Origin: Bacteroides sp.
Lineage (GTDB): Bacteria > Bacteroidota > Bacteroidia > Bacteroidales > Muribaculaceae
Assembly (NCBI GenBank): GCA_014802425.1
Contig: JAAVCH010000022.1
Span: forward strand, 23,226 to 87,225
Direction: 5' to 3'
Length of the DNA: 64,000 nt
Numbering within the stretch: the first letter of the stretch is position 1; every line of letters starts with the position of its first letter. A program made the translations under genes and the position numbers. Positions 57,458-64,000 of the stretch are shown here, in pieces. A model generated the notes under the pieces. The model was not told where the DNA came from and did not search any database. It saw only the letters and a list, made by a program, of their open reading frames with translations.

Positions 57458-58279
57458 TTATGGAAGCAGATTGTAGTCGGAGTCGCTGACGGGTTCGAGC
57501 CAGACGTTTTCAGAGGCTTCTCCCGGCACTGAGAAAGCAAGATGGGCGAACCAGGAATCCTTCGCGGCGCCGTGCCAATGCTTTACGTTGGCAGGAATAT
57601 TGATGACGGTGCCGGGAAGGATCTCCACAGCCGGTTTTCCCTCTTCCTGATACCATCCGCGGCCGGCCACTCCCACCAGCATCTGGCCGCCACCCTTGGC
57701 CGCCTTGTGGATGTGCCAGTTATTGCGGCATCCCGGTTCGAAAGTGACGTTGGCGAAAGGTATCTGCTCAGTCGAGATCTGAGCTAGATAGCTGTTGCCC
57801 TTGAAATACATGGCATACGCCGTATTGGGCTCGCCGATGGGGAATATCATCTCCTTCTGGAAGCGTGCCTTCGCATCGTCGGCCCCGGCTTCGGCATCAT
57901 CGGCCCAGACATCCTTGGCGAGCCTGAACGCCGCCCAGGCTTTAGGCCATCCCGCATAGAACGCGATGTGGGTGATGATCTCTGATATTTCGGTGCGGGT
58001 GATGCCGTTCTGTCTCGCCGTCTGGAGATGGTACACCAGCGAATTGTCGGTGATGCCCTGCGAGATGAGGGAGGTGATGGTCACAAGGCTGCGGTCGCGG
58101 AGCGACAGCAGGTCATTGCGGCTCCAAACCTCGCCGAAAAGGATATCGTCGTTAAGACGGGCGAATTCCGGCGCGAACTCTCCGAGAGCGTCGCGTCCGG
58201 CGGTCTGTACTATCTTCTGCTGTGCCATAATATTGGATATGAATGTAAGGGATAGGACGATTGTCAGTATTTTCTTCAT
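57458..58279 (-). CDS. Exported carboxymuconolactone decarboxylase-like/cupin fusion
   Basis: 273 residues from the ATG at 58279, which opens a signal peptide (MKKILTIVLSLTFISNIMA). First half: AhpD/CMD-type domain (30-130) with SLVTITSLISQGITDNSLVYHLQTARQNG; the CxxC of peroxidase-type members is missing. Second half: a cupin (165-262) with the metal-site pattern NNWHIHKAAKGGGQMLVG and later KHWHGA. Its role could be a quercetinase- or decarboxylase-like oxidation or a small-molecule sensor; the substrate is unknown. CMD-cupin fusions are common in Bacteroidales but are usually cytoplasmic; here a signal peptide is clear. Confidence 0.8.
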   Translation of the reverse strand: MKKILTIVLSLTFISNIMAQQKIVQTAGRDALGEFAPEFARLNDDILFGEVWSRNDLLSLRDRSLVTITSLISQGITDNSLVYHLQTARQNGITRTEISEIITHIAFYAGWPKAWAAFRLAKDVWADDAEAGADDAKARFQKEMIFPIGEPNTAYAMYFKGNSYLAQISTEQIPFANVTFEPGCRNNWHIHKAAKGGGQMLVGVAGRGWYQEEGKPAVEILPGTVINIPANVKHWHGAAKDSWFAHLAFSVPGEASENVWLEPVSDSDYNLLP

Positions 58280-58518
58280 TGTACGCTGGGTTGTCTGATG
58301 GATTGGATGTTGGATTACGTGCCCTTTGGGCGCCGGCGCATACTCGGCCAAGACATCCCTGCCCGATCCTGTGGCGGGCCCTTGACGGAGGGATGCACGC
58401 GGCCGGCCTCCTATACTGCAAAATTACAAAAACATTCCTTTTCCGGCCTACCATTTCCAATGGTTTCACAACCATTTTTCACGGTCCGCCGGATGCGAGC
58501 CCCACTTATCCTCCGACC

Positions 58519-59682
58519 CTATTCCAGAGTCAGGAGCACTATCTGGGGATAAGCGCCGAAACGGAATGCTATGTTCTCCCCGATGCCGGTGCTGACGTAA
58601 AGCCGACGCTCCCCCTCGGTGTACATGCCTCCCCATTCCGGATATGTCCATACGGAGGGTGACCAGTTGCCGATCTTGAACTGCATCGCGTGGGTATGGC
58701 CCGAAAGCGTGAGGTCGATGTCGGAATCAGGGAGCACTTCCCTTCTCCAGTGGGATGGATCATGGGAAAGCAGTATCTTGAATTCATCAGCAGGCAATCC
58801 CTTTACCGCCTTGGGGAGATTGGAGTTATCGGGAAACATACGGCTTCCGGCGTTATCGACTCCGACCAACGCTATCGACGCTCCGTCACGACGGATCTCG
58901 ACCGACTCGTTGCGAAGCATCCTCCAGCCGATTTCCGATTCCGTGTCCACCACTCTGGCCAGCTCCTTCGCGGGGGAGTCGGGAGCCGTGTATTCGCGGT
59001 AGAGGCAGTAGTCATGGTTGCCCAGTACGGAATACACCCCGTCAGTGGCCTTCAGGCGCCCCAGCACTTCCTTGAATTCGTCTATTTCCCGGGAAGAGGA
59101 ATTCACCAGGTCGCCGGTGAACACTATCAGGTCTGGTTTAAGCGAGTTCACCTTATCCACGATCTCACTTACGGTGGCGGGAGAGGCGGCGTAAGTGCCG
59201 ATATGGAAGTCGGACAGCTGCACGATCCGGTACCCCTTGAAGGGAGCCGGAATCTTCGGCGACGCAACCGTCACCTCCTCCACCGTCACTTTCTTCCATC
59301 CGTAGACTATGCCGTAAAGGGATATGCCGAGCCATATGGCGGCCACCGCCAGACCAAGGACATTGAATACCCTGAAGCCGGGCTGCCAGAAAAGCGCCAC
59401 CCCCTTGCCGAGCAGTGAAAAGACACAGAAGAGCAGTGTGGTGACCACCACACACAGAGTGAGCCAGAACAGCAGGTTGAGCAGCCACTGGCGCAAGTCG
59501 CCGGCCATAAGGCGTCCGATCACAATGAGGTAAACCACCGACGGAAGGAGAAACAGCGCCTTCATCCACAACCGGGCACCGGGCATCACCCCCATCAGCA
59601 CATAAGTGTCAAGCAGGGCCAGCACGACCCCGAGGATTATGAAAATCAAAGCCATAGCGTGAAATCTTATAGTCAATTGCAT
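58519..59682 (-). CDS. Membrane metallophosphoesterase
   Basis: 387 residues. Four hydrophobic helices in the first 130 residues, then a calcineurin-type phosphoesterase domain: LSDFHIG, FTGDLVNSS, LGNHDYCLY, LLSHDPSHW and LSGHTHAMQF give the complete metal-ligand set. Family members (YkuE-like) cleave phosphate esters such as UDP-diacylglucosamine or phosphoproteins; the exact substrate is unknown. The ATG at 59682 or 59655 could start it. It sits alone between the CMD-cupin gene and the AraC remnant. Confidence 0.85.
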   Translation of the reverse strand: MQLTIRFHAMALIFIILGVVLALLDTYVLMGVMPGARLWMKALFLLPSVVYLIVIGRLMAGDLRQWLLNLLFWLTLCVVVTTLLFCVFSLLGKGVALFWQPGFRVFNVLGLAVAAIWLGISLYGIVYGWKKVTVEEVTVASPKIPAPFKGYRIVQLSDFHIGTYAASPATVSEIVDKVNSLKPDLIVFTGDLVNSSSREIDEFKEVLGRLKATDGVYSVLGNHDYCLYREYTAPDSPAKELARVVDTESEIGWRMLRNESVEIRRDGASIALVGVDNAGSRMFPDNSNLPKAVKGLPADEFKILLSHDPSHWRREVLPDSDIDLTLSGHTHAMQFKIGNWSPSVWTYPEWGGMYTEGERRLYVSTGIGENIAFRFGAYPQIVLLTLE

Positions 59683-59721
59683 GTAAAGTTAACGAAAATC
59701 CGGCTGACGCCCAAGAAAAGA

Positions 59722-60300
59722 CTATAAATCCATATTCCTGACCCGGTATTCCTTAGGGCTCACCCTCTGATGGCGCAGGAAGAACTTACAGGACCCCGAA
59801 TGATTGGCGAAATGGAGCCTGTCGGCTATCTCCGAGACAGGGATGTCAGTGCCGGCAAGGAGGTAACGGGCCTCCATCATAAGGAAACGGTCGATATATT
59901 CCAAGCAGGTCAAGGGGAAAAAGGCATAGAGGGAGTAAAGGCATTCATTCCTATATGTGCCGGAGCCCGAGATGTAGCCCCGCATCTCCTCTCTACGGGC
60001 CTTCAGATGCCTGAAATCTCCGTCCGGGAGATGCAGCTTGTTGTCAGACGCGGGATTGGCGAGGGAATATGAGGCATTTATGACATTTCTTGCGAACGGC
60101 ACACCGTAGACCACCACCTCCTCCTCTATTATCAGGCAGAGCTCAATGTAGTCGTCGCTGACATCCTGAGTGACTATCCTTATGCCGGGGACAGAGATGA
60201 ATAGGTCGTTGCGCCCTATCTTCAGCAGCTTGCCGTCGTAAAGCACCGTCGCCTCGCCCGACAGGACAAGATTGAAGGAAAAGAACGTATCGAATCCCAT
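59722..60300 (-). pseudogene. AraC family regulator, truncated and internally deleted
   Basis: 192 residues remain open. Residues 1-110 are the beta-rich sensor domain without its normal start. Residues about 130-190 are the second helix-turn-helix of an AraC domain (MMEARYLLAGTDIPVSEIADRLHF to VSPKEYR). The first helix-turn-helix, with the usual EHY-REHRSVAFYADKL-type text, is missing between them. Full members have about 290-300 residues. The 5' end meets the ferritin-like remnant at 60300. DNA binding is unlikely. Confidence 0.7.
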
Positions 60301-60301
60301 A

Positions 60302-60509
60302 GACTACGTGAAGTCCGAACTCAAGCGTCAGGAAGAGTGTGTTGAGGTGCTCCGCAAGTGTCTTGCCGGAGTACAGGACGACCCCCGCGACGTACGATAT
60401 CCTGAAAGAGTACCTCAAAGATGAGGAAGAAGACCTCTACTGGAGCGAGACCGCCGTGGAGCTCATCGAGAAGCTCGGAGAGCAGCACTGGCTTCTCACC
60501 CAGCTTTGA
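60302..60509 (+). pseudogene. C-terminal remnant of a ferritin-like (Dps/bacterioferritin-type) protein
   Basis: Two helical blocks in different frames read DYVKSELKRQEECVEVLRKC and, after a one-base shift near 60390, YDILKEYLKDEEEDLYWSE to HWLLTQL-stop. Together they look like the last two helices of a ferritin-like protein; the ED-rich helix suits a metal site. The 5' two-thirds and the start are gone. A strong terminator follows at 60556. Family call by general appearance only. Confidence 0.5.
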
Positions 60510-60555
60510 CCGCATACACCCATCTGACTTACATATGTAAATAAAGGTATAAATA

Positions 60556-60592
60556 AAGGGCGGAGAGAGCATTTTTCTCTCCGCCTTTGTTA
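60556..60592 (+). terminator. Terminator after the ferritin-like remnant
   Basis: A 10-bp stem (GGCGGAGAGA/TCTCTCCGCC) with a 7-base loop, then TTTGTTATT on the plus strand. It is the former terminator of the decayed gene and insulates the ZIP gene from read-through. Confidence 0.85.
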
Positions 60593-60630
60593 TTCGGGTA
60601 TAACTACGTTTAAGAAAAAATTTCAGTGAT

Positions 60631-61410
60631 ATGAATGGTCTGCTTGTCGGGCTTGCTCTCCCGTTCATCGGCACGGCCCTGGGAGCCGCCTGCGTGTATT
60701 TTATCAAGGACAGAATTCCCGGACTGCTGCAGAAAGGCCTGACCGGATTCGCCGCCGGAGTGATGGTGGCCGCCTCGGTATGGTCGCTCCTAATACCGTC
60801 GATGGACATGACGGGGAAAGAGGGCTTCATGAGCGTCCTCCCGGATATCGTGGGGTTCGCTTTGGGCATCGGCTTTCTGCTGCTGCTTGATGTGACGGTG
60901 CCCCACCAGCATATCGACGACAGGGAAAGCGAAGGCCCCAAAAGCAACATCTCGCGCACCCGAAAGCTGGTGTTCGCCGTCACCCTTCACAATATTCCGG
61001 AAGGAATGGCCGTCGGAGTGGCGCTCGCCGCCGCTCTGGAGCACAACGCCTATCTCCCGATGGCCGGGGCCCTGGCCCTGTCGCTGGGCATAGCCATCCA
61101 GAACTTCCCGGAAGGGGCCATCGTGTCGATGCCCCTCAGAGCCGTGGGCAACACCCGCAACAAGGCCTTCGGCTGGGGAGTGTTGAGCGGGCTCGTCGAG
61201 CCGGTGGCGGCAGTCGTCACCCTGCTCCTTGCCTCGTTCATAGTCCCGGTGCTCCCCTACCTTCTCGCCTTCGCGGCGGGGGCCATGATGTATGTCGTGG
61301 TGGAGGAGCTGATACCGGAGACCCAGGAGGGCAGCCATTCCAACTGGGGCACCGTCGGATTCGCCGCCGGATTCATCCTGATGATGGTGCTCGATGTGGT
61401 GTTAGGGTAG
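60631..61410 (+). CDS. ZIP family metal transporter
   Basis: 259 residues with eight membrane helices. Helix four holds HNIPEGMAVGVAL and helix five NFPEGAIVSMPL, the paired metal-binding motifs of the ZupT/GufA group. A short cytoplasmic loop has HQHID. It imports zinc, iron or manganese. It is the last intact chromosomal gene before the AT-richer mobile region that begins within about 50 bases of its stop. Confidence 0.92.
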   Translation: MNGLLVGLALPFIGTALGAACVYFIKDRIPGLLQKGLTGFAAGVMVAASVWSLLIPSMDMTGKEGFMSVLPDIVGFALGIGFLLLLDVTVPHQHIDDRESEGPKSNISRTRKLVFAVTLHNIPEGMAVGVALAAALEHNAYLPMAGALALSLGIAIQNFPEGAIVSMPLRAVGNTRNKAFGWGVLSGLVEPVAAVVTLLLASFIVPVLPYLLAFAAGAMMYVVVEELIPETQEGSHSNWGTVGFAAGFILMMVLDVVLG

Positions 61411-61470
61411 GCCGCATCACGCTTCACGGGTGCCACACTCATCGGTTTTAAATATTGCATCGGGGAAAGC

Positions 61471-61648
61471 CTCAATGCTCTTTTTGATGGTTCGCACCCT
61501 TATCAGTTACGCCCGGCAAAAGAGAAGCAGCCGATAACTTAGTTCTACACCACTAAGGATATATTGGAAAAATTCGGTATCAGCAATTCATAGCTGTTCA
61601 AGGCAGCGAAAGAAATAATATACCAAGAGTAAAAAGAGGTAAATACAC
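61471..61648 (+). pseudogene. Excisionase-like HTH gene, broken
   Basis: Reading from 61501 gives YQLRPAKEKQPIT-stop-FYTTKDILEKFGISNS-stop-LFKAAKE and, after a one-base deletion near 61614, NNIPRVKRGKYT. This is the winged-helix domain of excisionase/MerR-like proteins that sit beside integrases in Bacteroides mobile elements. Two stops (61540 and 61591) and one frameshift show it is dead. Confidence 0.75.
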
Positions 61649-62047
61649 TTGTATGAGAAGTGGGATTATGTACTACGCCATTTTACCATCTACTGCAAGA
61701 ATAAGTGTTCTTTCGGTGATCTTACAGTGGATTTCTGCAAAGGATTCCGCAATTATCTGCTTAAGGCACAGCGTCAGCGCAGTAACGGGAATGGACCGAT
61801 TTTCCACAACTCTGCTGCCGGATACTGGTCAACATTGCGCGCATTGTTGAAAATTGCCGGAATAACCCGAAAGATTACCTTCCACTCTATGCGTCACAGT
61901 TTCGCTACCCTTTTTGCCGCCAATGGGGTGGATATTCTGACTATCAGTAAGATGCTGACTCATAAGAGTGTCCAAAACACCCAGATTTACGCTGCGGTTG
62001 TCGATGAGAGAAAACGCGATGCGTCAAAAGCGATTTCATTAAAATGA
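61649..62047 (+). pseudogene. Tyrosine recombinase with internal deletion
   Basis: 132 codons without an ATG start (the first codon of the frame is TTG). Residues 1-70 (YEKWDYVLRHFTIYCKNKC to YWSTLRALLKIA) are the core-binding domain. Residues 71-132 (ITFHSMRHSFATLFAANGVDIL to NTQIYAAV) are the end of the catalytic domain, with the HxxR and tyrosine intact. About 150 residues between them, with the first catalytic arginine, are missing. The N-terminal arm is missing too. Related full-length Bacteroides integrases have about 400 residues. Confidence 0.85.
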
Positions 62048-62079
62048 TTCCGAATTACAAAACTATTCAGGTTATAACT

Positions 62080-62109
62080 TTTGCATTTCAAAATTTATTA
62101 CTACCTTGG
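62080..62109 (+). promoter_or_regulatory. Possible higB promoter
   Basis: TTTG (62080-62083), 18 bases, TACCTTGG (62102-62109). Both spacing and -7 box are slightly off consensus. The start would be almost leaderless. Confidence 0.35.
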
Positions 62110-62123
62110 CAAATAGATAAGTC

Positions 62124-62423
62124 ATGCCCATCATCTCACATAGAAAACTCAAAGAGTTCTATGAATCCGCCGGAAACGGAGATTCAAGAATTGCGTTGGA
62201 GCGATGGTACGACATTGCTCAGCAAGCGCAATGGCACAATCTGTCGGAAATACGCGAGGATTTCCCGGCAACAGACTATGTCGGCAACCAGCACTACGTC
62301 TTCAATATAAAAGGCAATAACTATCGGTTAGTCGTAGTGATAAAGTTTACTATCGAAAGAATCTTCATTCGATTTGTCGGGCCTCATAGTGAGTATGACA
62401 AAATTGATTGTTCAACCATCTAA
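62124..62423 (+). CDS. higB: HigB family toxin (type II toxin-antitoxin)
   Basis: 99 residues, intact. The C-terminal half (YVFNIKGNNYRLVVVIKF, IFIRFVGPHSEYDKID) is the conserved core of the HigB mRNA-interferase group that cuts ribosome-bound mRNA; the basic and histidine residues of the active face are present. It precedes its antitoxin by ten bases, the usual HigB-first order. The partner has an internal stop, so the toxin is either inactive, weakly expressed, or held by the truncated antitoxin. Confidence 0.88.
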   Translation: MPIISHRKLKEFYESAGNGDSRIALERWYDIAQQAQWHNLSEIREDFPATDYVGNQHYVFNIKGNNYRLVVVIKFTIERIFIRFVGPHSEYDKIDCSTI

Positions 62424-62433
62424 TAGCAACAAT

Positions 62434-62793
62434 ATGGAAATTTCAAAACAGCAATATGAGTATGCACTCAACCGTATTGAGGAACTGTTGCCACTTGTGA
62501 CTGATGAAACTCCAACAAACGACAAGAACGCCATAGAGCTTACCATTGTTTCAGATGTAGTTGAAGCCTACGAGAAAATTCATTATCCGATAGCGAAGCC
62601 CACTATCGGAGAGTTGATCAGCCTTTCCATCGAGGAAAAAGGGATGACTCAAAAACAGCTTGCAAAGGAGCTGTGAGTAAGTCCTTCAAGAGTCAGCGAC
62701 TATATTTCCGGACGTGCTGAACCGACCCTGCGTATTGCCAGAGCCATATGCCTTATTCTCGGTATAGCACCGGCTGCCATACTCGGAATGTGA
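62434..62793 (+). pseudogene. higA: HigA antitoxin with in-frame stop
   Basis: The ATG at 62434 opens 80 codons (MEISKQQYEYALNRIEELLP to TQKQLAKEL), then TGA at 62674. The same frame continues without a gap: VSPSRVSDYISGRAEPTLRI to AAILGM, stop at 62791. The full text is a normal HigA of 119 residues with an XRE helix-turn-helix; the TGA replaces what is probably the glycine of the turn (GGA to TGA). The N-terminal part, which in related antitoxins contacts the toxin, is still made; the DNA-binding helix is lost. Sequencing error and recoding cannot be ruled out. Confidence 0.85.
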
Positions 62794-62849
62794 GCATAAT
62801 CATATTTTACGATATTTGGTTGTTCTTATTTAGAAGATCAGTTTATACG

Positions 62850-62886
62850 GCAAGTGCCAGCCTGCACAATGCAGGTTGGCACTTGC
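62850..62886 (+). terminator. 17-bp hairpin after higBA
   Basis: A 17-bp inverted repeat with one G-T pair (GCAAGTGCCAGCCTGCA/TGCAGGTTGGCACTTGC), a 3-base loop, then TTTCC on the plus strand. It is probably the terminator of the toxin-antitoxin unit. Confidence 0.75.
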
Positions 62887-62956
62887 TTTCCATTAACATC
62901 ATCAGGGGCTTGTTCGTTATAAAAAACCGATGATTTTTTACAATTATTAAACATAA

Positions 62957-63157
62957 CGAAAACGGACAACGCCCCGACCATTGGCAGACTACCAACTGCA
63001 AATCGAGCCGGACCAATCTGTACTGCAAGCAATGATACAGCGCAATCCGATGTTACAGAAACTCATTGATGACCTGCAATGTAATCTCGTATTAGTTGAA
63101 CGGTATAACCCAAGAACTGATAAAATCAATAACCCTTTAGAATCTGAAACAAAATGA
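62957..63157 (+). pseudogene. C-terminal fragment of an unidentified mobile-element gene
   Basis: An open frame without ATG start reads LADYQLQIEPDQSVLQAMI to NPLESETK-stop. Acidic and helical; it looks like the tail of a larger protein, perhaps a primase or plasmid-type helper, but I cannot name it. A further open piece (GSYINAILSEHLNLKISAAF, from 63174) in another frame resembles the end of a DUF3408-type mobilization helper. Neither is intact. The region 62887-63336 otherwise has no gene; an 8-bp inverted repeat TTCGTTAT/ATAACGAA lies at 62913-62960. Confidence 0.45.
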
Positions 63158-63336
63158 CTACTAAGCAAACGTCGGCAGCTATATCAACGCCATCCTCTCG
63201 GAACATCTTAATCTGAAAATATCTGCAGCGTTCGGAATGGGATGGAGCGAGTTTATGTTTTCGTATTACAAGTCATCCGAAAACGACTCGCCCCCATTCC
63301 GCTCCCGATGGTCACAAACTTTAAATCCCCCAGACA

Positions 63337-63732
63337 ATGAGACAATCCAATTCCCGCCCCTCAAAAGGGCGACCCAAACTCCCCGCCGAAGAACGGAAGT
63401 CAATCCTCGTGGCGGTGAAACTCGACATAGACCAGTACAAGGAGATAACCGACAAGGCATTCGTTGCCGGACTCAACCGTTCGGAATACATGCGCCATGC
63501 CGCCCTTCACTGTAAGGTGGACGAAGGCCTCAAACCGAAATACGTGAAGGCTATCCGCGACATTCAGGGAATAGCGGAAAACCTGATCCGCAATGCCAAA
63601 TTTGTAAGCGCGATTATCAAAGGCGGAGCAAGTGATGAGCAGTTTATCCGCACATATCAGGAAATGATCGCCTGCAAGAATTTCGTTCTTTCACTGATTA
63701 AAATCTATCGTGATACCCCCGACACCCTATGA
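63337..63732 (+). CDS. Plasmid mobilization relaxosome accessory protein (MobA/MobC-type)
   Basis: 131 residues. A ribbon-helix-helix N-terminus (KGRPKLPAEERKSILVAVKLDIDQYKEITDKAFVAGLNRSEYMRHAAL) and a helical tail with NLIRNAKFVSAIIKGG. Such proteins bind the origin of transfer next to the relaxase in Bacteroides mobilizable elements. Its stop overlaps the relaxase start (ATGA). An origin of transfer would be expected just upstream (63160-63336), but I see no diagnostic nick motif. Confidence 0.85.
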   Translation: MRQSNSRPSKGRPKLPAEERKSILVAVKLDIDQYKEITDKAFVAGLNRSEYMRHAALHCKVDEGLKPKYVKAIRDIQGIAENLIRNAKFVSAIIKGGASDEQFIRTYQEMIACKNFVLSLIKIYRDTPDTL

Positions 63733-64000
63733 TGGGAAAGATTACAAAAGGCAGTAGCTTCGGAGGATGCATCGATTATGTAACCCGTAAAAAGAAGGAT
63801 AATCCGGACGGAACACCCTGCAATGAGTGGCGCATAATTGACCTTAAAGATGTGTCAGACTTGGAAGGTAGAGAAAGCATCATCGCTTCCTTTGAGGATA
63901 ACCGCGCCCTTAATCCGCGTCTTAAAAATCCGGTCGGACATATCTCGCTTAACTTCCACGCCGATGACAAGTACAAAATCAACGATGAGAAAATGGTGGA
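63729..64000 (+). CDS. Relaxase/mobilization nuclease, 3'-truncated by the window
   Basis: The first 90 codons, open to the window end. MMGKITKGSSFGGCIDYVTRKK is the start of Bacteroides MobB-type relaxases (conserved KGSSFxGxxxYV), and GHISLNFHADD matches the HxSLSF region ahead of the HUH motif. It nicks the transfer origin. The start at 63729 overlaps the stop of the accessory gene; 63732 is the alternative. Probably intact as far as seen. Confidence 0.88.
   Translation, partial: MMGKITKGSSFGGCIDYVTRKKKDNPDGTPCNEWRIIDLKDVSDLEGRESIIASFEDNRALNPRLKNPVGHISLNFHADDKYKINDEKMV

Noticed and set aside
58459..58476. 7-bp hairpin AATGGTT-TCAC-AACCATT followed by TTT
   Set aside because: Short and AT-rich, and on the wrong strand for the gene that ends nearby; too weak to call a terminator.
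62913..62960. 8-bp inverted repeat TTCGTTAT/ATAACGAA as an att or transfer-origin site
   Set aside because: No integrase core, crossover or nick consensus is visible, and the 32-base spacing is arbitrary; left as a note only.

Overview
The window looks like chromosomal DNA of a fairly GC-rich gut Bacteroidales, most likely Muribaculaceae. The support is gene content (NADP-type gdhA, M49 dipeptidyl peptidase, M18 aminopeptidase, GSCFA and DUF5063 proteins, CotH and GLUG surface proteins, Bacteroides-type Mob proteins) and promoters of the Bacteroidota sigma type (TTTG, 20 bases, TAnnTTTG), several of which are visible with exact spacing. The family assignment is inference from protein character; no 16S gene is present. 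I saw no tRNA, rRNA or CRISPR array.

Layout. 1-2.7 kb: end of an ABC exporter operon (one ATPase, two ABC-2 permeases). 2.8-7.0 kb: an oxalate catabolism operon on the minus strand (frc, oxc, AEC carrier), the same gene set as the E. coli yfdWUV group, with a 10-G tract upstream. 7.4-9.0 kb: a BASS-family carrier and the stump of a PLD/helicase-type gene. 9.1-15.0 kb: a two-gene extracellular starch unit, a GLUG protein and a 1429-residue protein with two GH13 domains. 15.1-17.7 kb: manA and gdhA. 18.1-28.6 kb: a plus-strand housekeeping run (LytM-like, dxr, rseP, rlmI-like, DPP III, AlkD-like, CotH, exonuclease).

28.7-38.0 kb is the most unusual part: a minus-strand locus of exported proteins with two TPR-CHAT cysteine peptidases (1475 and 811 residues), a decayed third CHAT copy, and two exported proteins of unknown function (463 and 203 residues). 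It has its own promoter and tandem 22-bp palindromic repeats, with a TetR gene beside it. I treat it as the best candidate for an undescribed system.

38.3-59.7 kb is largely core: TetR, a YidE-type transporter, an outer-membrane barrel, M48 protease, a dicarboxylate symporter, UvrD/PcrA helicase, clpX-clpP-tig, M18 peptidase, DUF5063, nadD, gmk, yicC, a phosphohexomutase, GSCFA, a CMD-cupin protein and a membrane phosphoesterase. 59.7-60.5 kb holds two gene remnants (AraC, ferritin-like), followed by an intact ZIP transporter.

From about 61.41 kb to the window end the DNA becomes AT-richer and carries the decayed edge of a mobilizable element: a broken excisionase, an internally deleted tyrosine recombinase, an intact HigB toxin beside a HigA antitoxin with an in-frame stop, further fragments, then an apparently intact mobilization pair (MobA/C-like protein and relaxase) running off the end. 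Decay by internal deletion that leaves both gene ends in place recurs in the CHAT copy, the integrase and the AraC gene.
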